A stretch of DNA of 64,000 nt, from the NCBI GenBank assembly GCA_020853885.1, contig JADYXZ010000005.1, forward strand, positions 1 to 64,000. The letters run 5' to 3'. The DNA is from Bradyrhizobiaceae bacterium. GTDB taxonomy: Bacteria; Pseudomonadota; Alphaproteobacteria; Rhizobiales; Xanthobacteraceae. Below the pieces are notes generated by a model, which did no database searches, was not told the DNA's origin, and was given only the letters and a program-made list of their open reading frames with translations. A program made the position numbers and the translations under genes. Below are positions 27,667 to 36,341 of this stretch, in pieces. How positions within the stretch are numbered: position 1 is the first letter of the stretch; every line of letters begins with the position of its first letter.

Positions 27667-28328
27667 ACCATCCGCGCGGCCTGATCGCCGCGCTTGGTTT
27701 GGTGGCCGTCCTGAGCGTCGCGTCGCCGGCTTCGGCGCAGAACCGCGGCGCGCCGGGCAAGTTCGATTTCTACGTGCTCGCACTCTCCTGGTCGCCCTCC
27801 TATTGTGAGGCGGAAGGCGACCGCCGCCGCGGCAATGAGCAATGCAGCCGCGGCCGGCCGTTCGCCTTCGTGGTGCACGGCCTCTGGCCGCAGCACGAGC
27901 GCGGCTATCCGCGCGCCTGCGCCAATCCTGCGCCGCGCATTCCCGACCGGCTGATCGATTCCATGCTCGACCTCATGCCGGCCCGCGGCCTCGTCATCCA
28001 TGAATGGCGCGAGCACGGCACTTGCTCCGGTCTCGGCGCCGACGGATATTTCAACGCCGTTCGCCGAGCGCGCGAACGCGTTGCCGTGCCGGAACGCTTC
28101 CGCCGCCTCAATGCTTACGAGATGGTCGCGCCGGTCGAAGTCGAGGACGCCTTCCGCGCCGTAAACCCAGAGCTCAAGCCCGACATGATCGCCGTCACCT
28201 GCGACCACCGCTGGCTGCGCGAGGTGCGCATCTGCCTGAATCGCGATCTCACGTTCCGCGCCTGCCCCGACGTCGACCGCCGCGCCTGCCGCACGCCGCG
28301 CATCGCCATGCCGCCCGTGCGCGGCTAG
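27663..28328 (+). CDS. ribonuclease T2 family, periplasmic/secreted
   Basis: 221 residues. Signal peptide MNHPRGLIAALGLVAVLSVA, then the T2 catalytic sites. CAS I is FVVHGLWPQ (first catalytic His) and CAS II is IHEWREHGTCS (Glu and second His). FYVLALSWSPSYC is the typical N-terminal strand. T2 enzymes cleave RNA through a 2',3'-cyclic phosphate and act outside the cytoplasm. It overlaps the preceding gene by four bases. Confidence 0.93.
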   Translation: MNHPRGLIAALGLVAVLSVASPASAQNRGAPGKFDFYVLALSWSPSYCEAEGDRRRGNEQCSRGRPFAFVVHGLWPQHERGYPRACANPAPRIPDRLIDSMLDLMPARGLVIHEWREHGTCSGLGADGYFNAVRRARERVAVPERFRRLNAYEMVAPVEVEDAFRAVNPELKPDMIAVTCDHRWLREVRICLNRDLTFRACPDVDRRACRTPRIAMPPVRG

Positions 28329-28339
28329 CGTTTGTTGCT

Positions 28340-28414
28340 GTCATTGCGAGGCGCGTAGCGCCGAAGCAATCCAGACGCCAAGAAACTGGATTGCTTCGCT
28401 TTGCTCGCAATGAC
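28340..28414. repeat. palindromic repeat at a convergent junction
   Basis: GTCATTGCGAG (28340-28350) and CTCGCAATGAC (28404-28414) form the outer arms. GAAGCAATCCAG and CTGGATTGCTTC form the inner arms. It sits between RNase T2 and the L,D-transpeptidase gene. Confidence 0.85.
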
Positions 28415-28430
28415 GCCGGAAAGTGCAGAG

Positions 28431-28949
28431 CTAGCGCGTGACGATCACCGGCGTGCCCACGGACACGCGCCGGAAGAGGTCCATCACGTCACTGTTGTAC
28501 ATCCGGATGCAGCCGTGCGAGACGAAGCGCCCGACCGAGCCCGGATTATTGGTGCCGTGAATGGCATAATCGCCGTCGCCGAGCGTCAGCGCCGCAGCCC
28601 CCATCGGGTTGTTCGGCGCGCCGCCGGGAATGACCGGAGGGAGCCGCGGGTTTGCTTGCTTGATGTCCGGCGGCGGCTCCCAGTTGGGCTGGATATATTT
28701 GCCGGAAATGCTCGAGCGGCCGCTCCATTGCATGCCGGCCTTGCCGACGCCGACGGGGTACCGCAGCGCGCGTCCCTCGCCCGTGACGTAGTAGAGACGC
28801 CGTTCGCTCGTCCGCACAACGATGGTGCCCGGCGCCGCGCCCTGGAAGCGCACGACCTCGCGGGCGGCCGCGGGACCGGAAGTCCCGAAGCACGGCACGA
28901 GCAGAGCGAACATAACGACAAGCGCGGCAGGATAACGACGAACAGACAT
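28431..28949 (-). CDS. L,D-transpeptidase (YkuD domain)
   Basis: 172 residues with a signal peptide ending near GPAAARE. The YkuD catalytic block is YAIHGTNNPGSVGRFVSHGC followed by IRM, with the nucleophilic Cys in SHGCIRM. IVVRTSERRLYYVTGEGRAL is the typical strand before it. The enzyme makes 3-3 crosslinks in peptidoglycan or anchors outer-membrane proteins to it. Alphaproteobacteria usually encode several. Confidence 0.92.
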   Translation of the reverse strand: MSVRRYPAALVVMFALLVPCFGTSGPAAAREVVRFQGAAPGTIVVRTSERRLYYVTGEGRALRYPVGVGKAGMQWSGRSSISGKYIQPNWEPPPDIKQANPRLPPVIPGGAPNNPMGAAALTLGDGDYAIHGTNNPGSVGRFVSHGCIRMYNSDVMDLFRRVSVGTPVIVTR

Positions 28950-29053
28950 GGTTCCTGAATAAGCTGGCCCCGCCCGCTAACGGCTCGCCGTCCGAAAAGT
29001 TCGCCTCCCCGCTTCGATGGTTCCATCGCGGCTTCGTGATAGGAGTGGGCGCG

Positions 29054-29941
29054 ATGCCCGCGGGCGCCACGGGCCGCGATCACGAGTGCCGCTTGAACTA
29101 CCGCCACGCCTTCCACGCCGGGAATTTTGCCGACGTCCTCAAGCACGCCGTGCTTGTGCGCATTCTCACGCACCTGCGGGGAAAGGACGCCGCATTTCGC
29201 GTGATCGACACCCACGCCGGCGCCGGCCGCTACGACCTCGCATCAATCCCCGCAACCAGGACCGGCGAGTGGCGCGAAGGCATCGGCCGGCTGCTCGATA
29301 CGCCGCCTGACGGCGAAGCCGGCGAGCTGCTCGCACCGTACCTTTCCCTCGTTCGCGCGGAAAATCCCGGCGGCGAAATCAAGACCTATCCCGGCTCGCC
29401 GGCGATCGCCCTTTCGCTCACGCGCCCGCAGGACCGGCTGATCTTCTGCGAGCTGCATCCGGAAGAATGCAATGCGCTCGCCCACGTGGTCGGCCGCGAC
29501 CGTCGCGCGAAGGCGATCGAGATCGACGGCTGGACCGCGCTCAAGGCTTATGTGCCGCCGCTGGAGCGGCGCGGGCTCGTGCTGATCGATCCGCCATTCG
29601 AAGAAGAAGACGAATTCCGCCGCCTCGAGGAAGGTCTCGCCGAGGCGCATCGCCGCTGGGCGACCGGCACCTATCTCGTCTGGTATCCGATCAAGGATCA
29701 GCACGAGACGGACGCCTTCGCCCGCCGTGTTGCACGCCTCGCGATCCCCAAAATCCTGCGCGTCGAGCTTGCGATCCGCGCCCCGCAAGCGGGCGAGACG
29801 CGGCTCCTCGCCTGCGGCCTGCTGGTCGTGAACCCGCCCTGGATGCTGGAGCGCGAGCTTTCGCAACTGATGCCCGCCCTCGCCCGCATCCTGGGTGTCC
29901 CCGGCGCCGGCCGGCACCGGATCGACCGCATCGCCGCGTGA
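29054..29941 (+). CDS. rlmJ: 23S rRNA (adenine2030-N6)-methyltransferase
   Basis: 295 residues. [20 protein letters not shown] is the family N-terminus. [11 protein letters not shown] is the AdoMet motif and LIDPPFE the catalytic DPPF (motif IV). [11 protein letters not shown] follows. RlmJ methylates A2030 of 23S rRNA. ATG 29054 has AGGAG eight bases upstream; TTG 29093 (start of LNYRHAF) would give the more usual length, so the start is not certain. Confidence 0.92.
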   Translation: MPAGATGRDHECRLNYRHAFHAGNFADVLKHAVLVRILTHLRGKDAAFRVIDTHAGAGRYDLASIPATRTGEWREGIGRLLDTPPDGEAGELLAPYLSLVRAENPGGEIKTYPGSPAIALSLTRPQDRLIFCELHPEECNALAHVVGRDRRAKAIEIDGWTALKAYVPPLERRGLVLIDPPFEEEDEFRRLEEGLAEAHRRWATGTYLVWYPIKDQHETDAFARRVARLAIPKILRVELAIRAPQAGETRLLACGLLVVNPPWMLERELSQLMPALARILGVPGAGRHRIDRIAA

Positions 29942-30065
29942 CCAAGGCCGGGAACCGGCAGCTTTTCAGGATCGCCGGGATGCCTTAGGAAAGTGCGGTC
30001 TCAAAGTCCGCCGGCTGAAGGCAAGGGCTAAGCGACACGAGGGGAAAAGGCAGGGGAGTGAAGCG

Positions 30066-30281
30066 ATGCCGATCACCGGCACTGTAAAGTTCTTCAATAC
30101 CGAAAAAGGCTACGGGTTCATTCGTCCCGACGACGGCAGCCGCGACGTGTTCGTGCATGTCTCGGCCGTGACGAATTCGGGACTGGGCACGCTGAACGAA
30201 GGGCAGCGCGTATCGTTCGACGTCGAGCCGGACAAACGCGGCAAGGGACCGAAGGCGATCAACCTGCGTCCCACGGACTGA
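30066..30281 (+). CDS. cold-shock domain protein
   Basis: 71 residues. [20 protein letters not shown] is RNP1, DVFVHVSAV is RNP2. The protein binds single-stranded RNA/DNA and melts secondary structure. An AAAGGCAGGGGAG stretch lies upstream of the ATG. A strong terminator follows. Confidence 0.95.
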   Translation: MPITGTVKFFNTEKGYGFIRPDDGSRDVFVHVSAVTNSGLGTLNEGQRVSFDVEPDKRGKGPKAINLRPTD

Positions 30282-30310
30282 GCAATTCCGTTCAACGACG
30301 CCACAAAACG

Positions 30311-30338
30311 AAAAGCCCCGGACCTGGTCCGGGGCTTG
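30311..30338. terminator. bidirectional rho-independent terminator
   Basis: AAAAGCCCCGGACC, then GGTCCGGGGCTT: 11-12 bp arms with a very small loop. A-run to the left, TT to the right. Serves the cold-shock gene and the convergent porin gene. Confidence 0.8.
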
Positions 30339-30379
30339 AACGTGATTGCGGATCGCCTCCGAGGAAGCAGGGCGAGCGC

Positions 30380-30994
30380 TCAGAACTTGTAGTTCATGCC
30401 CATGCGCAGAATGTTGGCATCGAAGCCGACCCGCCTGGGCCCGAGGGCCGTCTGGTAGGTCTCGTTCCCGAGATCGGCATAGAGATATTCGAGGCGCGCC
30501 GTGATGTTCGGCGCGAGGAATGCCTCGACGCCGGCGCCGATCGTCCAGCCCACATGCATCTGCTCGTTCGACAGGCCGCCGACCTGCACGTCGCCACGCC
30601 CGTAGGCCATGCCCGCCGTTCCGTACAGCATGAAACGGTCGACCGTGTAGCCGAGGCGCCCGCGCACCGTGCCGAGATAGTCGAGCTCGAACACGCCGGC
30701 GGCGCTGGAGCCGTCGATGCCGCTGATCGCGATATCGGTCTCGAAGCCGGCGAGCAGGCCGCTCGCGAGCTGGAAGTTGTAGCCGGCCTGCAGACCGATC
30801 AGGTAGCCGCTCGGGTCCGTGCCCAGCGCGCTCGCCCAGCCCCAGCCGACATTGCCGCCGACGTAGAATCCCGTCCAGTTGAAGAGCGCGACCGGCGGTC
30901 CGTAATACGGCCGCGACCGCCCACCGAGATCCGCCGCCAATGCCGGCGCACCGGCCAGCACGACGGCCGACGCCGCCAGCAGCAACCTCTTCAT
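30380..30994 (-). CDS. outer-membrane beta-barrel protein (Omp25/Omp31-like)
   Basis: 204 residues. Signal peptide MKRLLLAASAVVLAGAPALA, then NWTGFYVGGNVGWGWASALG, the family hallmark. Alternating strands run to GMNYKF with the terminal Phe required for BamA-dependent insertion. The barrel has about eight strands. Typical of Hyphomicrobiales surface proteins. AGGGGAAG lies before ATG 30994. Confidence 0.88.
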   Translation of the reverse strand: MKRLLLAASAVVLAGAPALAADLGGRSRPYYGPPVALFNWTGFYVGGNVGWGWASALGTDPSGYLIGLQAGYNFQLASGLLAGFETDIAISGIDGSSAAGVFELDYLGTVRGRLGYTVDRFMLYGTAGMAYGRGDVQVGGLSNEQMHVGWTIGAGVEAFLAPNITARLEYLYADLGNETYQTALGPRRVGFDANILRMGMNYKF

Positions 30995-31210
30995 TGCCTT
31001 CCCCTCCATTCCAAACGTCGTAAAGACTTTCTTCGTCGCGACCCTAAACTTTGAGAAGGTTTCGAGGGATTAACGGGCGGGCAAGATCGGCTCCTCTTTG
31101 CTGGTAGACTTAACAAATGGTTGAGAGGGGCATCGGCTTGGCTGAAATCCGGCGAAAGCGCGGTAACTTTCGGAAGTGCGGAAAAGGTCACAGTCGGGCG
31201 AAGATCGAGC

Positions 31211-31978
31211 ATGGCGGAATCGGCAAGTGAACGCGGCGCGGCCCTCGTGACCGGCGCCGGCCAGCGGATCGGACGCGAGATCGCACTGACGCTGGCGCGC
31301 GCCGGCTACGCAATTGCCATTCACTGCCGCCACTCGAAGGAAGAAGCAGGGGCGTTAGTGCAGGAGATCGAAAAGCTCGGCCGCCGCTCGGCGATCCTCG
31401 TCGCCGATCTCGCCGACGAAAAAGCGGTTTCCGGTCTCGTGCCCGACGCAGCGAAGGCGCTCGGACCGCTGAATCTCCTCGTCAACAGCGCCGCCGTCTT
31501 CGAGCCTGACCAGATCGGCGCGCTCTCGCGCGAGCGCTGGCAGCATCAGTTCGCGGTCAATCTCGCCGCACCCGTCTTTCTGACGGAAGCGTTCGCCGCG
31601 CAGGCGCCCGCGGGGTCGGCCGTCGTCAACATCGTCGATCAGCGCATCTTCAAGCTCACGCCGCACTTTTTCTCCTACACGCTGACCAAGGCGGCGCTCG
31701 CCGCCGCCACCCACACGCTCGCCCAGGCGCTCGCGCCGAAGATCCGCGTCAACGGCGTGGCGCCCGGGCCGACGCTGCCGAGCCCGCGCCAGGACCCCGC
31801 CGAGTTCGCCCGCCAGGCCGCGCTCCTCCCCCTCGGTCACGGCCCGATGCCGGCCGACATCGCGCAGGCCGTGCTGTTCCTTGCGTCCGCCGAAAGCACC
31901 ACCGGCGTGATCGTCGCCGTCGATGGCGGCCAGCACATCGCCTGGAAGACGCCGGACATCGAAGGAATCCGCGAATAG
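31211..31978 (+). CDS. SDR oxidoreductase, pteridine reductase / FolM-like
   Basis: 255 residues. [20 protein letters not shown] is the cofactor loop with Arg after the Gly-rich turn. [10 protein letters not shown] suggests [16 protein letters not shown] and [20 protein letters not shown] (catalytic Tyr and Lys) follow, and VDGGQHI comes near the end. The pattern AAVFEPD and the TGAGQRIG loop match pteridine/dihydromonapterin reductases. It lies 55 bases before uvrC in the same direction. Confidence 0.78.
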   Translation: MAESASERGAALVTGAGQRIGREIALTLARAGYAIAIHCRHSKEEAGALVQEIEKLGRRSAILVADLADEKAVSGLVPDAAKALGPLNLLVNSAAVFEPDQIGALSRERWQHQFAVNLAAPVFLTEAFAAQAPAGSAVVNIVDQRIFKLTPHFFSYTLTKAALAAATHTLAQALAPKIRVNGVAPGPTLPSPRQDPAEFARQAALLPLGHGPMPADIAQAVLFLASAESTTGVIVAVDGGQHIAWKTPDIEGIRE

Positions 31979-32033
31979 CTGCCAGCTGCGGACGGCGCTG
32001 GTCCCCGGCGGCGCAAGTGCCTATTTTGCCGGC

Positions 32034-34022
32034 ATGGAACGCAAGCGAGTCCAGAGTGACGCCGCCGAGGAGCCGGAAAGCGCCGTCGGCCAGCGGCCCG
32101 ACGACGAGGACACGCCGGTCGTCGAGCTCGCCCACGACGACAATGCCGAGGAGCCGCCGGCGCCGGAAACGGTGGCGACCGGCCGCGACGTCATTCTTCG
32201 TTCCGCCAGGCTCGCCCCGCAGGGCGCGGGCGTCTATCGCATGCTCGATCGCCGCGGCAACGTGCTCTATGTCGGCAAGGCGAAGAACATCGCCCGGCGC
32301 GTGATCTCCTACACGCGCAACGGCGTCGAGAACCGCATCGCCCGCATGGTCGCGGCGACCGCCTCGATGGAGTTCATCTCGACCTCGACCGAGACCGAGG
32401 CGCTGCTCCTCGAAGCGAACCTCATCAAGCGCTTCCGCCCGCACTTCAACGTGCTGCTGCGCGACGACAAGTCGTTCCCCTATATCCTGATCACCAGCGA
32501 CCACCCGGCGCCGCAGATCACCAAGCACCGCGGCGCGCGCAGCCGCAAGGGCGATTATTTCGGCCCGTTCGCCGCCGTCGGCGCCGTCAACCGCACCATC
32601 ACCGCGCTCGAGCGCGCGTTCCTGCTGCGCTCCTGCGCCGATGCGGTCTATGAAAGCCGCACGCGCCCGTGTCTGCTCTATCAGATCAAGCGCTGCTCCG
32701 CGCCCTGCACCGGCGAGATCGCGCTGGCCGAATACAATCGCCTCGTCGACGAAGCGCGCGATTTTCTCTCCGGCCGCAGCCATGCCGTGAAGGAGACGCT
32801 TGCCAAGGAAATGGAAGCAGCCTCGGAAGCGCTCAACTTCGAGCGCGCCGCCGCGCTGCGCGACCGGCTTGCCGCGCTGTCGGCGATCCAGTCGCATAAC
32901 GGCGTGCATCCGCGCACCGTCGAGCAGGCGGACGTCTTCGCCGTGCATCAGGAAGGCGGCGTCACCTGCATCGAGGTGTTCTTCATCCGCAATTTCCAGA
33001 ACTGGGGCGACCGCGCCTACTATCCGCGCGCCGACCGATCGCTCGGCCCCGGCGCGGTGCTGGAAAGCTTCCTTGCCCAGTTCTACGAGAACAAGACCAG
33101 TCCGCGCCTCGTGCTGCTGTCGCACGAGATCGAGGAGCGCGACCTGCTCGCCGAGGCGCTCGCCACCCGCTCCGGCTACCGCGTCGAGATCGCCGTGCCG
33201 CAGCGCGGCGACAAGCGCGCGCTGGTCGACCATGCGCTGCTGAACGCGCGCGAAGCGCTCGGCCGCCGGCTCGCGGAATCGTCGACGCAGACGCGTCTCC
33301 TTAAGGGCGTCGCCGAGCTGTTCGGCCTGCCGCAGCCGCCGCGCCGCATCGAGGTCTATGACAACAGCCACATCGCCGGCTCGAACCCGGTCGGCGTGAT
33401 GATCGTCGCCGGACCGGAAGGTTACGCCAAGAACCAGTATCGCAAGTTCAACATCCGCTCCGAGCAGCTCGCGCCCGGCGACGACTTCGGCATGATGCGC
33501 GAGGTGCTGAAACGGCGCTTCGGGCGGCTGGTGGCGGACGAGACGCCGCGCAACGGCGATGCGGATTCGCCGTGGCCCGATCTCGTCATCATCGACGGCG
33601 GCCTCGGCCAGCTCAATGCGGCGCGCGAAACGCTCGCCGATCTCGGCATCGGCGATCTCTGCATCGTCTCGATCGCCAAGGGCGCAGACCGCGACGCCGG
33701 CCGCGAGACCTTTCACATGGCGGACCGGGAACCGTTCCGCCTGCCGCCGCGCGATCCCGTCCTCTATTTCATCCAGCGCCTGCGGGACGAGGCGCACCGC
33801 TTCGCCGTGGGTTCGCACCGCGCCCGGCGCAAGCGCGACATCGCCAGCAGCGGCCTGCAGGAAATTCCCGGCGTCGGCCCGACTCGAAAGCGCGCGCTCT
33901 TGCGGCATTTCGGCACCCTGAGCGCGATCGAGCGCGCCTCGCTCGCCGATCTGGAGACGGTTCCGGGCATCAATGCAGCCACTGCAAGGGCCGTATACGA
34001 TTACTTTCACGCCAATGGCTGA
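32034..34022 (+). CDS. uvrC: excinuclease ABC subunit C
   Basis: 662 residues. The GIY-YIG nuclease domain is [20 protein letters not shown], which makes the 3' incision. [10 protein letters not shown] is the Cys-rich loop. A UVR motif ([20 protein letters not shown]) binds UvrB. The RNase H-like domain with [17 protein letters not shown] and [12 protein letters not shown] makes the 5' incision. The end carries two helix-hairpin-helix motifs ([33 protein letters not shown]). About 50 extra acidic residues precede the nuclease domain. Start ATG 32034 is chosen as the first Met after the SDR gene. Confidence 0.97.
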   Translation: MERKRVQSDAAEEPESAVGQRPDDEDTPVVELAHDDNAEEPPAPETVATGRDVILRSARLAPQGAGVYRMLDRRGNVLYVGKAKNIARRVISYTRNGVENRIARMVAATASMEFISTSTETEALLLEANLIKRFRPHFNVLLRDDKSFPYILITSDHPAPQITKHRGARSRKGDYFGPFAAVGAVNRTITALERAFLLRSCADAVYESRTRPCLLYQIKRCSAPCTGEIALAEYNRLVDEARDFLSGRSHAVKETLAKEMEAASEALNFERAAALRDRLAALSAIQSHNGVHPRTVEQADVFAVHQEGGVTCIEVFFIRNFQNWGDRAYYPRADRSLGPGAVLESFLAQFYENKTSPRLVLLSHEIEERDLLAEALATRSGYRVEIAVPQRGDKRALVDHALLNAREALGRRLAESSTQTRLLKGVAELFGLPQPPRRIEVYDNSHIAGSNPVGVMIVAGPEGYAKNQYRKFNIRSEQLAPGDDFGMMREVLKRRFGRLVADETPRNGDADSPWPDLVIIDGGLGQLNAARETLADLGIGDLCIVSIAKGADRDAGRETFHMADREPFRLPPRDPVLYFIQRLRDEAHRFAVGSHRARRKRDIASSGLQEIPGVGPTRKRALLRHFGTLSAIERASLADLETVPGINAATARAVYDYFHANG

Positions 34023-34101
34023 TAGGTTGAACGAAACTTGAGCCTCCGCCGCATTGACGCCCTGCTGATGGAATGTCTTTGTGCCTCGAGCGAGCCCGGA
34101 C

Positions 34102-34743
34102 ATGCAGCCAGCGAACAACCAGACCGCCCGCGGAATTCCTGCCGCGCCCTCGGCTGAGGGCGGCACGACTTCGCTCGCGAATCTGCTCACCTACGGGCGC
34201 ATCGCCGCGGTTCCCGCCGTCGCCGCCTGCCTGTTCGGCGTCACGATCTACGAGGCGGGGCTCTGGCTGCGCTGGGTCGCGCTCGCGATCTTCATCGTCG
34301 CCGCCATCACCGACTGGCTCGACGGCTGGGCCGCGCGCACCTACGGCGGACACTCCGCCCTCGGCCGCATGCTCGATCCCATTGCCGACAAGCTCCTGGT
34401 CGGCGCGAGCCTCCTGATGCTCGCCGCCGACGAGACGATCCGCGGCTGGTCGCTGTGGGCCGCCGTCGTCATCCTCTGCCGCGAGATTCTCGTCTCCGGC
34501 CTGCGCGAATTTCTCGCCGAGCTGCGCGTGAGCGTGCCGGTGTCGCGCCTCGCCAAATGGAAGACGACGCTGCAGCTCGTGGCGATCGGCTTCCTGCTCG
34601 CCGGGCCGGCGGGGGATGCAATCCTGCCCGGCACCACCCATATCGGCCTGGCGCTGCTTTGGACCTCGGCCGTGCTCACGCTCTACACGGGTTTCGATTA
34701 TTTCCGCGCCGGCCTGCATCATATCGTGTCGAACCGACGATGA
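34102..34743 (+). CDS. pgsA: CDP-diacylglycerol-glycerol-3-phosphate 3-phosphatidyltransferase
   Basis: 213 residues. The CDP-alcohol phosphotransferase motif is complete: DWLDGWAARTYGGHSALGRM then LDPIADK, with the three Asp pairs. Helices follow to the end. The enzyme forms phosphatidylglycerophosphate, precursor of PG and cardiolipin. ATG 34102 was chosen; GTG 34081 is an alternative seven codons upstream. moaD overlaps its stop by ATGA. Confidence 0.93.
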   Translation: MQPANNQTARGIPAAPSAEGGTTSLANLLTYGRIAAVPAVAACLFGVTIYEAGLWLRWVALAIFIVAAITDWLDGWAARTYGGHSALGRMLDPIADKLLVGASLLMLAADETIRGWSLWAAVVILCREILVSGLREFLAELRVSVPVSRLAKWKTTLQLVAIGFLLAGPAGDAILPGTTHIGLALLWTSAVLTLYTGFDYFRAGLHHIVSNRR

Positions 34744-34991
34744 AGATTCTCTACTTCGCCTGGATCCGCGAACGCGTCGGCAAGACCGAGGAGGAGCTCG
34801 ATCTGCCGGCATCCGTCCGCACCGTCGGCGACCTCGTCGAATGGCTGAAGGGCCGCGGCGAGGAATACGCCTATGCGTTCGAGAACCAGAAGGTCGTGCG
34901 CGCCGCCCTCGACCGCGTGCACGTCCGCCCCGAGGCGCAGCTCGCCGGCGCCCGCGAGATCGCCCTGTTCCCGCCGATGACGGGGGGATAA
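34740..34991 (+). CDS. moaD: molybdopterin synthase small subunit
   Basis: 83 residues. Ubiquitin-like fold with the obligatory C-terminal Gly-Gly (LFPPMTGG), the site of thiocarboxylation. KILYFAWIRERVGKTEEELD is the typical start. MoaD donates sulfur to precursor Z in complex with MoaE, whose gene lies 727 bases downstream after an inserted toxin-antitoxin cassette. ATGA overlap with pgsA. Confidence 0.95.
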   Translation: MKILYFAWIRERVGKTEEELDLPASVRTVGDLVEWLKGRGEEYAYAFENQKVVRAALDRVHVRPEAQLAGAREIALFPPMTGG

Positions 34992-35026
34992 GCCTTTTAT
35001 CGTCGCTGCGCGGCAGCTGAGATATT

Positions 35027-35078
35027 ATTTGCTATAAGCGAAATATGGACTTGAAATTATTTAGCTAAAAGCTAATAT
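35027..35078 (+). promoter_or_regulatory. promoter and paired operators of the toxin-antitoxin cassette
   Basis: TTGAAA (35051-35056), 16 bp, TAATAT (35073-35078). Two similar imperfect palindromes lie here: ATTTGCT-ATA-AGCGAAAT (35027-35044) and TTAGCT-AAA-AGCTAA (35061-35075). Their centres are about 33 bp apart, three helical turns, and the second overlaps the spacer and -10. They are probably bound by the HTH antitoxin. The predicted transcript start falls at or next to the GTG at 35085, so the mRNA may be leaderless. Confidence 0.6.
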
Positions 35079-35084
35079 AACAAC

Positions 35085-35336
35085 GTGAGAGAGATTGCTT
35101 ACAGCAAATCATCCCTCAAGACTCTTCGGCGGATGCCCGCGAACGAGGCGAAGCGGATCGTCGCAAAGGTCGAGCAATATGCAAGCGACCCGAAAAGCCT
35201 TGCCAACAACATCAAGGTGCTGGCCGGTTCATCCTATATCCGCCTTCGTGTCGGCGATTGGCGCGTCATCATGGATGACCGGGGCAACATCCTCCAGATT
35301 CTGAAGATCGGACCGCGCGGCAGCGTCTACGACTAG
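35085..35336 (+). CDS. RelE/ParE-family toxin
   Basis: 83 residues, starting at GTG. KSSLKTLRRMPANEAKRIVA and KVLAGSSYIRLRVGDWRVIM are the family motifs. The end LQILKIGPRGSVY carries the Arg and Tyr typical of ribosome-dependent mRNA endonucleases of the RelE group. It precedes its antitoxin by nine bases, the reverse of the relBE order but as in higBA-like cassettes. No ribosome site is seen, in keeping with leaderless initiation. Confidence 0.85.
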   Translation: MREIAYSKSSLKTLRRMPANEAKRIVAKVEQYASDPKSLANNIKVLAGSSYIRLRVGDWRVIMDDRGNILQILKIGPRGSVYD

Positions 35337-35345
35337 GAGAATGCA

Positions 35346-35699
35346 ATGCAGAAGATCATTACCCCGGGCGGAGAGACCCTCGTTGTCCTTCCCGTCGAGG
35401 AATATGAGCGCCTCCTGGATGCGGCCGATGTTGCGGCGGCGGACAAGGTGCGCGCTGAAATCGAATCCGGCCGCGACGCAATGGTGCCTGCCGACATTGT
35501 CAAACGCATCATCGACGGCGAAAACCCGGTTCGTGTCTGGCGGACGCACCGGGGATTTTCCGCCCGCGACCTCGCGGCTGCGACCGGACTCAGCGGGGCC
35601 TACATTTCCGAGATTGAAAATGGGAAGAAGGAAGGCAGCATATCCGCCATGAAGCGGATCGCCGAAGCCCTGAACGTCGATCTCGACGACCTGGTGTAA
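35346..35699 (+). CDS. antitoxin with C-terminal HTH domain
   Basis: 117 residues. The N-terminal half resembles Phd/RelB-type antitoxin sequence (LVVLPVEEYERLLDAADVAA). The C-terminal half is an XRE-type HTH: RDLAAATGLSGAYISEIENG then SAMKRIAEALNV. It should neutralise the preceding toxin and repress the promoter at 35027-35078. AGGAG precedes the ATG. Confidence 0.85.
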   Translation: MQKIITPGGETLVVLPVEEYERLLDAADVAAADKVRAEIESGRDAMVPADIVKRIIDGENPVRVWRTHRGFSARDLAAATGLSGAYISEIENGKKEGSISAMKRIAEALNVDLDDLV

Positions 35700-35718
35700 T
35701 GTAAGGCCGGAGACCCCG

Positions 35719-36195
35719 ATGACCGTCCGCATCACCGAGCAGCCCTTCGACCCCGCCGCTGAAGCGGCGGCGCTGTCGCACGGGCGCACGGACATCGGCG
35801 CCGTCGTCGCCTTCTCCGGCATCTGTCGCGACAGCGAGGGCCATGAAAAGATCGCCTCGCTGACGCTCGAGCACTATCCCGGCATGGCCGAAGCCGAGAT
35901 CGCGCGCCACGTGGAAGAGGCCGAGGCGCGCTGGCCGCTCCTCGGCGTGCGCGTCGTCCACCGCGTCGGCCGCATTATGCCCGGTGAGACGATCGTGTTC
36001 GTCGCCTGCGCCTCGAAGCACCGCCAGGCCGCCTTCGCGGCCGCCGAGTTTCTGATGGACTACCTCAAAACCCGCGCGCCGTTCTGGAAGAAGGTGGAGG
36101 CCGCAGGCGGCGTCACCTGGGTCGAAGCGCAGGCGAAGGACGACGCCGCGGCCGCGCGCTGGACGCGCGACCCGAAACGCGACGCGGCGGAATAG
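35719..36195 (+). CDS. moaE: molybdopterin synthase catalytic subunit
   Basis: 158 residues. GAVVAFSGICRD is the conserved N-terminal motif. LEHYPGMAEAEI, VVHRVGRIMPGETIVFVACA and the catalytic MDYLKTRAPFWKK (active-site Lys pair) follow. Forms the heterotetramer with MoaD that makes molybdopterin. Separated from moaD by the toxin-antitoxin cassette, although the strand is the same. Confidence 0.95.
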   Translation: MTVRITEQPFDPAAEAAALSHGRTDIGAVVAFSGICRDSEGHEKIASLTLEHYPGMAEAEIARHVEEAEARWPLLGVRVVHRVGRIMPGETIVFVACASKHRQAAFAAAEFLMDYLKTRAPFWKKVEAAGGVTWVEAQAKDDAAAARWTRDPKRDAAE

Positions 36196-36223
36196 TCCCG
36201 ACTGCGTCAAGAATATTATATTT

Positions 36224-36310
36224 CCCTCATGCCCGGGCTTGACCCGGGCATCCAGAAAATCAGTCGCTGCATTGCCGGCTGGATTGCCGGGTCAAGCCCG
36301 GCAATGAGGG
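36224..36310. repeat. palindromic repeat at a convergent junction
   Basis: CCCTCAT (36224-36230) and ATGAGGG (36304-36310) outside. Inside are GCCCGGGCTTGACCCGGGC and GCCGGGTCAAGCCCGGC, each a hairpin with a TTGA- or TCAA-type loop. Between moaE and ilvE. Confidence 0.8.
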
Positions 36311-36341
36311 AGCAATTATTGATAGAACGCGCGGAAAGCCG

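Noticed and set aside
28340-28414. A tRNA or small RNA at the RNase T2 / L,D-transpeptidase junction
   Set aside because: The structure is a plain nested palindrome without a cloverleaf, anticodon arm or T-loop consensus.
31749-34190. An 813-codon open frame antisense to uvrC
   Set aside because: Same reason: it covers a certain gene and has no recognisable motif.
35085-35699. Reading the moaD-moaE cassette as a molybdenum-cofactor gene
   Set aside because: Both proteins have clear toxin and HTH-antitoxin motifs and their own promoter.
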